Shown: positions 20,243-32,175, counted from the stretch's first letter. The stretch: 64,000 bases of DNA from Ambrosia x helenae (GCA_030844895.1 CM061224.1:75524567-75588566); one strand, 5' to 3'. Translations and numbers: made by a program. The notes: generated by a model from the sequence alone, not told the origin.

Positions 20243-22743
20243 TGTAATATCACGTGATCTTTTTACATTAATTGTAATTGCAATAATAAAAAAACAAAAA
20301 AATTCCAAATTTCATCTCTATTCGTTTTCTTCTACATATCCGTATTTACTCGTAACCCGTCGTCAATATATATTACCATATCATTTTGAGGGGTTTAGTA
20401 AATTTGAATTGTAATCTTTAAATATATTATAAAAAAAAAAGTTACATATTATAAATAATCTATGATAAGAAATTGTCTTTTAGGTAAAGACCTAGTTATG
20501 TATATATTATTAGAAAATATTTTTTTATTTAGTAATAATAAAAAAAAGGGTGGTACACTATGACTCGCAGAGCGCTAAGAACCAATGGTTTGTGTTTAGC
20601 ATGATAGGCTTTGGGATTCAAAAGGGGATAGCAGCGCAACTTGTTGCCCGCTTACCCGGCATCTAAAATTTAACTTATTTTATCATATATGGTATTTAGC
20701 ATTTTCGAAAAAAAAAAGAACATGGATAAAACTTAGTCTAGTACTTTTGTCCTTTTGTGAACTCTTGACACACAAACATCAAATTTTTTTTCTCTTTTCT
20801 TTGTGTAAGAAACAACAGCAACAACACCCTAGCCTTGACCACCCTGCAACCCACTTCATACAGCCTAAAGCATGTCACCTGAGTTATGTCAGGACCCGAC
20901 ACCCACGAAATAACTGACACAACAGCCTGTATAAGCTTGTATATGGAAACAATTTGTCAATTAAATCTCATGGTTATATACGAAATCGAAATCCTCACCT
21001 TCCGAAAATACATCCACGCAGTTTGATGCTTTATTATCGGCCAATTTGAAGGGATTCACGCGTTATAAACATTCCAAAAAAAAAAAATCTTGAACTTAGT
21101 CTCCCATAAATCACGAATCAGTGTTTCAATTGACTATAAATCCCAACCCAGACCCCTTATTTGATTGTCTCTGTATCCTTTCGTCAACTAAATTCTTTAG
21201 TTTATCGCTGCTGTGATCGTTTTTGTTTGCCAAGCCGTCAACAACCAAGAGCTCTTATTCGGTTCTTGTGATCCCGACTAACAGGTAATTCATGCTTTGT
21301 TTCGAAGTGTTTTTCTTCTAGGGTCAAAAGCCCCATATCAAATGATCCATGAGTCATCGTTTAGGTGTTTGAATTCTTTGATAAACAGTTTAGGGTTTGT
21401 AGGATCCTTAATTGGGAATTTGGGTTAATCGGAACGAAGCTTTAAAAATTAAATTGTTTGCAGTCTTTACAAAGCGAGGACGTAGTGCAGTGGTTCAAAT
21501 CTGGGCCAAGTCTTTTTGGTTATTATTGTTTGTTTTTATAACATATATAAAACTCATATCTTTTTAAAAAAAATTCATCATTTACGTTCTATTTATTTGG
21601 ATTATATTATGAATATGAATTCTGGTCCAATAGATTACACCGATATAATTGTCGTTTTTGTTATTTAAGAATGAAAATTGGTGTTAGTTTTATAAGAATT
21701 ATTTGTTAAATTCTTATAATTAATCTTTATTAACTTCCTTAAATGTTTATACAATTAGTCATGATTTCATGTAGATTGACTTATTTCTTTAATTGCCCCT
21801 TACGTAATTATTTTTATAATACAACATATTTTAGATCTTTTAATTATATTAATTCAAATACATATTTTATAACCCCAGCATTCCAATTAGATCTAGAAAA
21901 CCCTATGTGCTTATCCTAGAAACTAAAGTCATTTGAGATCTATTATACTTGGAATTTTAAGTTTCCCAACACTTATTCTATTACCCTGAACTTAGGGTAA
22001 CATTTGGGATCTTTTGTGTCACGTTTAGACTATTTTCAAGAAATCAACACGGTTGGTAAGGTGAGTTTACATAGCCCCTTTTTCTGTTTTACATTTTGGG
22101 GTGAAACATGTTTAAACATTTTATACACTAGCATTTACTCATTCTTACATTGTTGAAACTTATACACTATCATTTACTCATTCTATCATTTGACTGTAAC
22201 AAAAAGACACAGTACAATCATTACCATTGATCAAGCCGCCTGTTTAGATTATAGCGCTATAGGTCTGACAAACCCATACCCCGCATAAATTCAGGGATGA
22301 TCAAAAACAGTTACACTTTTACTAACTTGCGAGTTAGGTCTTAGTCGACACAAGGTTTGATTGTGCAAAAGACGCATTGTTACATGTCGGACTCATATTC
22401 TATCATTACTCATTATTATACTTCAACTATGATTTCTATACAACATATTGTTTTCAACTATATGCAAAACCTATGTATTCTCACCAACTATTTATAGTTG
22501 ACCCCCCCCCCCATCTTTCCAACTTAACATGTTTCAGGTTTATTTGCTATTGGAAGTTGTACAAGTCTTGGAACACATAGGAGCTTTGGACCTAGTTTAT
22601 ATTAATTAACTTTTGTAATCTTTACTTGTAAGATGAATTGTAAATTGATTAATAATATTCAACTTTCATTTAGTACCATGAGCTATTGAACAATCATTCA
22701 TACGTGACACCTCGATGTTTCCGCCATCGGTTGGGGTGTTACA
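20243..22743 (+). repeat. 3' LTR of the gag-only element, full length
   Basis: 2,501 bp, TGTAAT...GTTACA. Closely matches the 5' LTR. Includes the 375 bp lost from the other copy, with a poly-C run near 22501. The short frame at 22377-22580 is not a gene. Confidence 0.93.
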
Positions 22744-23545
22744 GCTGCGTGTAATCTTACTGTTTATTCTGAGGTGGTTCGGTCGGCTCACAGGCTGACC
22801 AATATGAAGGTTGCTGACGGAGTCTTGCCTCCCCGAGGCGCTGCTGTGAAGGCTCCCGAGAGCAACAAGCGAAAATGGGAAGGCATGGGTAAAGGCTCGA
22901 GTTCAGCTCAGCCTCAGCAGGTGAAGAGGTCTGATGTTGGGGGATCGTCGTCTGAGCAGAAAACGGGGGGTTATCAGGGGAAGTTACCGAAGCGTGAACA
23001 ATGCTGGTTCCATCATACTGGTCGCTGTGACAAGAACCAGTGTCGCCGGTGCAACAAGGCCGGACATGTAGCTCAAGATTGCAGGGTTAATCTTCAGGGT
23101 AACCGGAACCCACCTGCCACACCTACTCCGGCTCCTCAGGTTGCTGCTTCCCAGGGAAACCAGGGAAAACAGGGGTGCTATAACTGTGGTGAGCTTGGTC
23201 ACTACAAGCGTGAATGCCCCAAGTTAAAGCAGGGCGAGGCTGGGAAGAATGGGTCGAGTAATGGAAACAACAGGGGCTGAGGCAGGAATGCTCGCGCCTT
23301 TGTGATTGGTTCGAGCGGGGCTCGACAGGATCCTGACAGTGTTACCGGTACGTTTCTTCTTTATAATCGCTATGCTACGGTTTTATTCGATTCCGGTGCC
23401 GATAAGAGTTTTATATCTCTTGGGTTTAGTCAATTGCTTGATAGGGTACCTACACCTCTAGAGGCTAAGTACTTGATAGAATTGGCTGATGGTAAGAAAG
23501 TTGAAGCGACGCACGTCCTTAGGGAGTGTCGCCTTGAGTTGTCGG
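22744..23545 (+). pseudogene. Element A gag 3' part and protease start
   Basis: Continues gag after the inserted element: SAHRLTNMKV, a basic linker, then zinc-knuckle clusters (CWFHHTGRC, CRRCNKAGHVAQDC and CYNCGELGHYKREC). A TGA at 23278 interrupts the Gly-rich linker that is open in element B. The same frame continues to protease with LFDSGADKSFIS. Near 23545 a small deletion, compared with element B, shifts the frame. Gag and protease are encoded as one frame, as in element B. Confidence 0.88.
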
Positions 23546-24567
23546 GTTATTCTTGGTGTCCTTGGGTAGTTTTGATGTTGTCGTGGGTATGGATTGGTTG
23601 TCCTTGTATCATACGGAGATCGTTTGTTTTAATAAAGTCATCCGACTTCCTCTCCCCGATAGAGAAATTCTGTTGGTGCATGGTGAGAAGAGCGGGGTCC
23701 CTTTGAGTATCATTTCGTGTATGAAAGCCTATAAGTACCTTCGGAAGGGGTATTCTACCATTCTGGCACTTGTTTCGGTTTCGTCGAAGGAAGAGAAGAA
23801 GATTGAAGATATTCCTGTCGTTTGTGATTTTCCCAACGTATTTCCTGAAGATTTACCTGGCCTTCCGCCTTATCGTCAGGTTGAATTCGGTATTGAACTT
23901 GCTCCAGGTGCGGCCCCTATTGCCCGAGCCCCGTATCGTCTTGCACCCCCCGAGATGCAGGAGTTGTCTAACCAGTTGTAGGAGCTGTTAGAGAAGGGTT
24001 TCATCCGACCTAGTTCGTCCCCGTGGGGAGCCCCTATTTTGTTTGTCAAGAAGAAAGACGGAAGCTTGCGAATGTGTATCGACTACCGTGAATTGAACAA
24101 GGTTACCATCAAGAATCGTTATCCTCTTCCTCGCATCGATGATTTATTAGATCAACTTCAGGGTTCTAGTTTCTATTCGAAGATTGATTTGAGGTCGGGG
24201 TACCATCAATTGAGGGTCCAAGAAGCTGATATTCCGAAGACCGCTTTTCGAACTCGTTATGGCCATTTCGAATTCTTGGTCATGCCTTTTGGTCTCACCA
24301 ATGCGCCCGCCATTTTTATGGATTTGATGAACCGTGTTTGTAACCCCTATCTTGATAAATTCGTGATTGTCTTCATTGATGATATTCTAGTCTATTCCAA
24401 GAACGAAGTGGACCACCAGGAACACTTGCGTCTTGTCTTGGAACTCCTGAGGCGGGAACAGTTGTACGCCAGGTTTTCTAAGTGTAGCTTCTGGTTGCGG
24501 GAAGTTCAGTTCCTTGGTCATGTAGTGAATGAAAAAGGAATTCATGTTGACCCAGCTAAGATAGAAG
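23546..24567 (+). pseudogene. Element A protease end and reverse transcriptase
   Basis: Frame-shifted continuation: SLGSFDVVVGMDWL (protease), the linker VEFGIELAPGAAPIARAP, then RT. A TAG at about 23978 replaces a Gln codon just before ELLEKGF. RT keeps KKKDGSLRMCIDYREL, MPFGLTNAP and the catalytic FIDDILVYS. The sequence stops at HVDPAKIE, where the 2.5-kb element is inserted with duplication AGAAG. Unlike element B, A keeps the bases joining protease to RT in a single frame here. Confidence 0.9.
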
Positions 24568-24962
24568 TTGATGTATTATAAAATACATCTATTTTCAATG
24601 TAAAGTTTGTACAATTTTCGAGTCGTTTAGATAGTGTTTTTATTAGTTTTAGGCTTGTACCGGTCTATTTTAATTAGTATAGGTTTTTATAGATTTTTAT
24701 TAGTTTTGAGTCAGTTTTAGGGCTTATTTATTTTATATATTTTGGTAGGTGTTCGAATGGACGTTGAAGCGTAAATGATTAACTATGGTCAAGTCAAGAA
24801 CACCCGAATGTAAAGCACGGAGTTATAATACTATATATAATAATAGTATATTAAATAATAATAATAATAATAATATTAAAAAAAGAAAAGAAAACTAAAG
24901 TGTGACTTTGGTCACGTGTACAGGCAAGCCCAAGAAAAAGAATTAACCCTACTATCTATATC

Positions 24963-24995
<33 letters not shown>

Positions 24996-27108
24996 TATAT
25001 ATATTGCAAAGGGATTAATCCTACATGTCATACTCTTTTGCAATCTTTTATTTGAGAGATGCCACATAAGATGTGATGTGGCAAATGTAAACCAATTAAA
25101 AAAAGGAATAAATATGATTTAACCTAATCTATTATAATCTTTAAGCTAATCTATTAAATACCTAATCTACTAAATCTAAATATTAAAACTTTATTATTTT
25201 TTCTCTCATGTTTCCTCCCATAACTTTTAAACGTTAATATCTTTTATATACGAGATTTTTTAAAGAAAAAAATTACACCAAATTAACGAGCGTTTTATTA
25301 TCTTTCCAACGAGTACCATAGTGCTATATAAAAAACGGAGAAAAAATTGACTATTTTTTGTAACCCGACACGTATTGTGTCGGGTTTGGGATTAGTTTAA
25401 AAAAAATTGTGGGTTTGGGTCAGGTCTGGGATTAGGTGATATCCGACCTGATTACCCGAAACAACATACCCAAATACCTGAACTATATACCCAATCATAT
25501 ACCCATGAATTTTTTAACGCATCACATAACCCTTATACTAATGCGTTTGATATTTCAATAATTAACTTTTTTTCTTATTTCATGTTAGTTCTTTTTAGAA
25601 TGATCGATTACAAATTTCCAAATTCATTTGTAATGGCACTAGATTTATACCCCGGCGCAGAGATTCGTTTTTTTTTTATATTTGAATATGATAACTTATG
25701 GCAGATATTTGTTTAAAATAATAATAATAATAATAATAATAATATATTTTATTATGCCATATTGGATATTTCAACCCGGGACGCTCCCAGGATAAAAACT
25801 AGTTATATTATATTTTCAAAGGGAGGTATTGGAAGTGAACGGAGGCCGCACGATATCAATCTTGGGAAGGGGCTGCGATATTTTTGAGGAGAGCCAAAGC
25901 TATTCTGGAGACGAGCAGATCACACGACAGAAAGAATATAGTGAAGGAGATCAAGGGTTGAAGCCTAGGTGCGAGCACGGGTTGTTTCTATTTTAATTAT
26001 TTATCTATTCAATACCCGTATGAACACCATGAATTTTTCTTGCCTTTATTGTTTTGATTTTATCATGACTTTTATTGGCTAAACCTTTTTGCTACCTAAG
26101 TTAAAGATGATTGCACTTGAATGATTTATTTTCTTTTGGTTTTGGAACTTTTGCTTGTGGGTGAATTTTAAAGTAAAAAACTCTTTATTTTCTGGTTTGG
26201 TGTGTATGCGTATTTAGTTTTGTTTAATTAAATTTTTATAAACTCCACTTGCGTTTTTGTGAATGTCTTTCATGTATGAATGCGGGTTAGGTTGCGGACT
26301 GGGTGTTAGCAGCTAGTTTATGGTTAATTTCTGCAGGTTATCCATAGGGGTTATAATTGTTGGTTAGATAATTCTAAGTATTCTACCAATTCTCAATAGC
26401 TGTAAGCTGCGAGATTGTTGGTCTGTCTAGGGTGTTAAATTGCTAGTTCTAGAGGCTTTGTGAGAAGATCTTCCTAGCTTCCCTAGCATTCCTTGTAGGC
26501 CAAGTCTTATCAGAAATATTGTAGTTACCCCTTGCACTTTCGGGTGTACTGTGACTTTCGCGCTGTGAGGTAGACTGTCTAGCGGGTACTTTAAGATTCG
26601 AGTAGGTAAGCCTGTGAGGGTAACCTCTCAACCGGTGGTTTAACAGCACAACAGTATTCTAGGGTTTCCCCTTGAGAAGGGTCGAGGGTGTCTAGTCTAT
26701 TCTAATGGTTCCATAGCCATTAGAAGCTTTATCATTCATGTGTAGGATTCTAGCCTAGGTAGTGCCTTCCCATCCATCTGATCTCAGTTGCAGTCTCCAG
26801 TTCGTGTATTTAGTTATTTTAGTTTTATTATTTTATTTATTTGCATTAGTCTTTTAGAAACCCCCCCCCCCTTAAGCAACAAAACATATTTAAGTCAGTT
26901 TGTAGATAAGTAATCGAGTCTAGTTTCTGTTTTCCAGTAGAGTCTCGTGGGTTCGATACTCGGACTTACTTTAGCTATACTGCACTGACCGGTACACTTG
27001 CCGGTTTTGTGGTTTAGGTTTAGAGAGTCTTAGTTTATAAATTTAAAACTTAGAGTGTCTAGTTTAGGTTAATTTAGGTAGTTTTTATTAAACCACTTTG
27101 AGCACATC
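24568..27108 (+). mobile_element. Unclassified 2.5-kb insertion in element A pol
   Basis: Flanked by AGAAG on both sides (24563-24567, 27109-27113). The left end is near-palindromic around GATGTATTATAAAATACATC; the right end reads GATGTGCTC on the minus strand, so both ends share GATGT. No coding capacity is recognised. It holds a nested Helitron (24955-25802) and a poly-C run near 26862. The 5-bp duplication suits a retrovirus-type integrase, so a degenerate non-autonomous LTR element or solo LTR is possible, but no PBS or paired LTR is visible. Confidence 0.75.
24955..25802 (+). mobile_element. Non-autonomous Helitron nested in the 2.5-kb insertion
   Basis: Starts TCTATATC in an AT-repeat and ends with a GC hairpin (CCCGGGACGCTCCCAGG) followed by AAAAACTAG and T, the classic CTAG|T Helitron end. 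Its middle (about 25240-25360) matches, inverted, the tandem Helitrons at 36966-38060. No Rep/helicase gene. Includes AT and AAT microsatellites at about 24957-25005 and 25721-25745. Confidence 0.75.
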
Positions 27109-28066
27109 AGAAGCCGTCAAAGACTGGGAAGCACCAAAGACGCCATCTGAGGTGCGGCAATTCCTGGGTCTTGCAGGCTATTATCGTCGTTTTATCGAGG
27201 GATTTTCGAAGATCGCTCAGCCCCTCACCTTGCTTACCCAAAAGGACAAGAAGTTCGACTGGGGTGATTCGCAAGAGTCGGCCTTTCATATGCTAAAGGC
27301 TAAACTCTGTTCTGCTCCTATCTTGTCCTTGCCTGAAGGCACGGACGATTTTGTGGTCTACTCTGACGCTTCTATCCGGGGTCTCAGTTGTGTGCTAATG
27401 CAGCGCGAGAAGGTCATTGCCTATGCTCCTATCTTGTCCTCGCTACCCCACCCATGATCTGGAATTGGGTGCAGTAGTCTTTGCTTTAAAGATATGGAGG
27501 CATTACTTGTACAGTACCAAGTACACTATTTACACCGATCACAAGAGCCTCCAGCATATCTTTGATCAGAAAGTGTTGAATATAAGACAGCGTCGTTGGG
27601 TCGAACTCCTCAATGATTACGAGTGCGCTATTAAATACCATCCTGGCAAGGCGAATGTTGTCGCAGACGCCTTGAGCAGGAAGGAATCCGCTAAACCTCG
27701 TCGTGTTCGAGCTCTTCAGCTCACTATCCATTCCGGATTACCTGACCGAATCCGTTCGGCACAGCAAGAAGCTTTGAAGGAGGAAAACCTTAAAGCTGAG
27801 ACCATGCATGGTGCTAATAGTCACCTTGAACTCAGGTCCGATGGCCTACATTATTTCGCTGAATGTATTTGGGTCCCTTTATTTGGGGGCTTGCGGGAGC
27901 TCGTTCTTGATGAAGCTCACAAGTCCCGGTACTCTATTCACCCTGACTCCGATAAGATGTATCAAGACTTAAAGATACTTTATTGGTGGCCGAACATGAA
28001 GGCGGATGTAGCTTCGTACGTAAGCAAGTGCTTGACCTGTGCCAAGGTCAAGGTTGAGTATCAAAA
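27109..28066 (+). pseudogene. Element A RT end, RNase H, integrase N-terminus
   Basis: Resumes exactly after the insertion: VKDWEAPKTPSEVRQFLGLAG (RT thumb), then RNase H with DASIRGLSCVLMQ. Near 27425-27451 the codons after VIAYA are lost and replaced by a short filler copied from ~110 bp upstream, shifting the frame. RNase H continues with TDHKSLQHIFDQ and ALSRKE, then the integrase HHCC region (HKSRYSIHPDSDKM, CLTCAKVK). An extra A in the A-run at about 28064 shifts the frame again. Confidence 0.9.
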
Positions 28067-29208
28067 AACCGTCCGGCCTTCTGCAACAGCCTGAAATTCC
28101 CGAGTGGAAGTGGGAGCGGATTACGATGGACTTTGTGACCAAACTCCCGAAATCGCCCAGTGGTTGTGATATGATCTGGGTGATTGTCGATAGGCTGACA
28201 AAGTCTGCACACTTCCTCGCTATCAAGGAAACCGATGGCCTTGAGCGTTTGGCACGTTTATATCTTAAGGAAGTGGTTTCTCAGCACGTGGTGCCTGTCT
28301 CTATTATTTCTGATCGTGATTCTCGGTTCGCCTCTAACTTCTGGAAGTCCTTGCATAAGGCTCTGGGTACTCAGTTAGACATGAGCACAGCTTATCATCC
28401 GCAAACTGGCGGTCAAAGTGAGCGGACAATCCAAACACTAGAAGACATGCTTCGGGCATGTGTGATCGATTTTGGCAAGGGGTGGGAAAGTCATCTACCG
28501 TTGGTGGAATTCTCCTATAACAATAGCTACCATTCTAGCATCAAGGCGGCTCCGTTCGAGGCTCTTTACGGGCGGAAATGCCGGTCTCCTCTTTGTTGGG
28601 CTGAGATGGGTGAGAGTCAACTCACCGGCCCGGAACTTGTGTACGAGACTTCCGAGAAGATCGTACAAATCCGTAACCGCATGGCAGCAGCTCGGGATCG
28701 TCAAAAGAGCTATGCCGATCGTCGTCGCAAGCCTTTAGAGTTTGAGGTTGGCGACAGGGTTTTATTGAAGGTATCTCCGTGGAAGGGCGTTATACGTTTT
28801 GGGAAGCGGGGAAAATTGAATCCTCGGTATGTGGGACCGTTCGCAATTCTGGAACGGATTGGACCGGTAGCATACAGGCTTGATCTGCTAGCTGAACTCA
28901 GTAATGTTCATAATGTCTTCCATGTCTCTAATCTCAAGAAGTGTCTGGCGGATGAATCTTTGGTTGTTCCTCTCGAAGAGATCAAGGTGGATGATCGTCT
29001 GCGTATTGTGGAAGAACCGGTTGAAATTCTCGACTATAAGATCCGTAGCCTTCGTCGGAGTAAAATCCGCATTGTTAAAGTCCGTTGGAACTCAAATCGT
29101 GGACCGGAGTTCACGTGGGAACGGGAGGATCAGATGAAAGCTAAGTATCCTCACTTATTTCCTAAGCGTGTGTTCAAATCAAGACATGTCTCTGCTGAAG
29201 CTGAATGA
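28067..29208 (+). pseudogene. Element A integrase core and chromodomain-like tail
   Basis: A long open frame with the integrase catalytic core: TMDFVTKLP and ISDRDSRF supply the two Asp, and STAYHPQTGGQSE supplies the Glu. A GPF motif region follows (RYVGPFAILERIGPVAYRL), then a chromodomain-like tail (WNSNRGPEFTWERED) thought to guide integration to chromatin. The Asp of HPQTDGQSE is Gly here, a likely neutral or weak change. Ends in TGA at 29206-29208, which overlaps the first hairpin of the PPT module. Confidence 0.9.
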
Positions 29209-29335
29209 ATCTCGGGTCGAGATTCCTTTCAACAGGGGGATGATGTGGCAACCGGAAAAATTTTCTTCTCTTTAGTCTCTTCCTTTTTGGCCTTGAGCAA
29301 TTTTCGGGACGAAAATTCTTTCAACAGGGGGATGA
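29207..29335 (+). promoter_or_regulatory. Duplicated hairpin-PPT module of element A
   Basis: First copy: GAATCTCGGGTCGAGATTC (29207-29225), 18 nt CTTTCAACAGGGGGATGA, then TGTGGCAACCGG, an LTR-start look-alike. Second copy: AATTTTCGGGACGAAAATT (29299-29317), the identical 18 nt, then the real LTR start TGTAACACCCGG at 29336. Both stems are perfect 8-bp pairs with a 3-nt loop. The first starts within the pol stop codon. Confidence 0.85.
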
Positions 29336-29883
29336 TGTAACACCCGGCAAACTCAGGTTAGTAACATTGACTAAACTAGTAAGTCTACCTTAGCGAGTCA
29401 TGCATATTACGTACTTAACTGGGCCAGTCGAGTCGTTACGATGATTCTGGGAATCATCGGGAGTCGTTACGATGATCCGCGGGATCATCGGGAGTCGGTC
29501 CATAACCATGTGTACAAGGATTGGTGATTCGTGGAATCGCCGGGTTTAACGCACACACGCAAGTCTCGAGTCCCGGGAATTGGTGAACGGATGTAAACGT
29601 GTTAGTTATCATGCATTATGTGTTTGTAATCATTATGTGACTTGTCGGTATGTGAATACGTGTTTATATGTGTTAAAATAGTGTTTAACACGCCAAAAAC
29701 CCATCCTGGAATCATACAGGCGATTAGGAACCAGGAAGGCTCCTAATCGCCACTTATATAGGAGAATAGGGGGACATACTGGCGATTAGAGCTTCTAATC
29801 GCCAGTATATAGGCGATTAGAAGCTCTACTCGCCTGAACTGATTCCCTACTCGCCTGATCTGATGTGCATGAGTCAAAACACC

Positions 29884-29891
29884 TATAAATA
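29884..29891 (+). promoter_or_regulatory. Element A 3' LTR TATA box
   Basis: TATAAATA at the same LTR position as in the 5' copy. Confidence 0.55.
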
Positions 29892-30961
29892 CAACCCTTG
29901 ACTCCCCAAACACCATTTGTGCAACCCTAACTGATCCTAAGCCTCCCACACACCTTGAAACACCTCTGGAACTTGTTTTGCTTCAAAACTCACCATTTCC
30001 AAGCTTACACGCCTTTCTTTGATAAAATCCAAGGTGTGTTCTTTATCCCAAACCTTTGTAATGTTATTGTTTTGGTTCCCCAAAAGTCCAGACCTTGTTT
30101 TGATAAGAATGTGTCTTTAAAAACCTTGGAAATGAGTTCTAAAACAAGTATACACCATAATACTTGCTATATGTGAAGTATTGATGCATATGATGATTTT
30201 TGGTGATTATAACATGAATGTTTCCATGAATTTGATGTACTTCGGATGTGTAGGAGTTGTTAGGATGATTATCTATGAGTCTAAGCTATTGTTATAATGT
30301 TTAGATGAAAGTATGCATTTTGACCCATTTGGGTGATTCTTGAGGAATTAGGATGTTATGATATGATTCATTGCTTGTTTATGGTTAGGAATCATGCTAG
30401 AATGATGTTATAACATAGGGATGATGAATTTCAAGTTGTAGGAGGTGTAATCTGATCTTTACCATTTAAGGAAAGATTTCATATTTCATGAAACCTAGTA
30501 CTTTGCCATTTTAGGAAATAATCGCACTGAGGCCGTTAGAGCAGAGATAAATTGGGGTTTTTCTTGGAATGGGTTGGTAAATGGTTTAGGTTTGATGTTA
30601 GGTGTTTTTGCATGTTTCGGATCTGATTTGGAAAGTTTAACGCGCGAAAACGCGCGACCGCATTGCTGCAGGCGAATAGAACTCTAATCGCCTGAAGTAT
30701 CAGGCGATTACAGCCTATTCGCCTGATACAACAGGCGAGTAGCCCCTATTCCCGAGTTGACTTTCTCTTATTCACCAGTTGACTTTTCCTAATTGCATGT
30801 AAGTTTCCTAATCGCGTGTACTGCTGTCGTAAGCGTATTTTGACATCCCGGAACATGATTTGACACCTAGGAACATGATAGGAACCCCGGGATACACCCA
30901 ATGGCTTAGTAACACGTGTTCGGACCTGTTTATGCGTTAATTGGACATTATGCTAGACTAG

Positions 30962-32175
30962 GGTAGCGTTTGGTATGATGGAATGAAAGGGGGAATGGAA
31001 TGGACCATTACAAGGTAATGAAAAATAATGTGTTTGGTTGGCTAAAGGAATGGAATCACCCATTCCACAAGGCATTCCATTCCCTCAAAACCATTCCATC
31101 CACCCTCCATGTTTTTTTTTCATTCCATCCCCATTCACCCTTTACTAACAAAAGCATAACCCACCACCACCACCATCCACCACCACTATCGCCACTACCC
31201 ACCACCACCACCGCCACCGCCACCCACCACCGCCGTCACCACCCGCCGCCACCACCACCCACCACCGCCGTCACCACCCACCACCACCGCTACCAACCAC
31301 TACCTTCACCTACCTACCACCGCCACCACCCACCACCACCGTCACCACCCACCACCGCCGCCACCACCCACCACCGCCGCCACTCACCACCGCCGCCACT
31401 CACCACCGCCACCAACCACCACCGCCGCCGCCACCCACTACCTTCACCCTCCCACCACCGCCACCACCCACCACCGTCACCCACCCACCACCGCCGCCAT
31501 ACAAAACCACCCACCCCCACCACCGCCTACCACCGTCATCAACCCACCGCCACCTCCACCACCTACCACCGTCACTCACCACAATTTCCTTTACCCACGA
31601 CTACCGCCGCCACCCATCACCGCCGTCTCCTCCACCCACCACCGCCACTACTCACCATTGTCACCCACCCACCATCACCGCCATCCACCTCCACCCATCG
31701 CCACCGTTGCCGCCACGCACCACCGTCGTCGCCACCACCTATCACCGCCGTCGCCATCGACCACCACGCTACCGCCACACACCACCACCTACCATCACCA
31801 CCACCACCGCCATCCACCACCGCCACTACTCACCATCGTCACCCACCCACCATTACGACCATCCACCTCCACCTTCCACCATCGTCGCCACCGCCACCGA
31901 CCACAGCCGCCGCCGGCCACCACCGCCGCTACCGCCACATATCACCACCCACCATCACCGCCACTGACCACCACCCACCACCGCCACTAACCATCGATTT
32001 TATTCATTCGTTTTTTCTTTTCTATCCAACAACACAAAGTAATGTTTTGTTTCATTCCCACATGGCAACCAAACAAGACATGGAATGGTAATGATCCATT
32101 CCATTACCTTGTCCATTCCATTACCTCGTCCATTCCATTCCCCCATCCATTCCATTACCCCATACCAAACAGACC
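30962..32175. mobile_element. Harbinger/Tourist-like element filled with CCACCACCGCC repeat
   Basis: Interrupts the LTR exactly where the 5' LTR reads GACTAGGTGAAC; the host CTAG (or TAG) is duplicated (30958-30961, 32176-32179). Ends are inverted: GGTAGCGTTTGGTATG at left and GGTCTGTTTGGTATGG at right (minus strand), like plant Harbinger/Tourist GGGNCTGTTTGG ends with a 3-bp duplication. Subterminal CCATTCCATTACC repeats flank the core. It contains no transposase; the open frame across it (31000-32091) is Pro/His/Thr-rich repeat, not a gene. Confidence 0.75.
31150..31990 (+). repeat. ~840-bp CCACCACCGCC minisatellite
   Basis: Irregular head-to-tail CCACCACCGCC/CACCCACCA units. Because units are mostly multiples of three, several frames on both strands stay open, yielding spurious His/Pro or Gly/Trp-rich frames. 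It forms the body of the surrounding transposon. Confidence 0.9.

Larger units (their letters stand above)
15611..22743 (+). mobile_element. Gag-only LTR retrotransposon (TR-GAG type)
   Basis: A complete 7.1-kb insertion in element A gag, flanked by the 5-bp duplication GCTGC (15606-15610 and 22744-22748). It starts TGTAATATCACG and ends GGGTGTTACA. Order: LTR, PBS, one gag frame, about 1 kb of non-coding DNA, hairpin and PPT, LTR. No protease, RT, RNase H or integrase is present, so it must borrow pol from a partner. This is the layout called TR-GAG in plants. A related solo LTR lies at 54831-57387. Confidence 0.93.

Noticed and set aside
31000..32091. A 363-residue His/Pro/Thr-rich open frame
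   Set aside because: It is the CCACCACCGCC repeat read in a frame without stops; other frames on both strands are open too, and it lies inside a MITE-like element.
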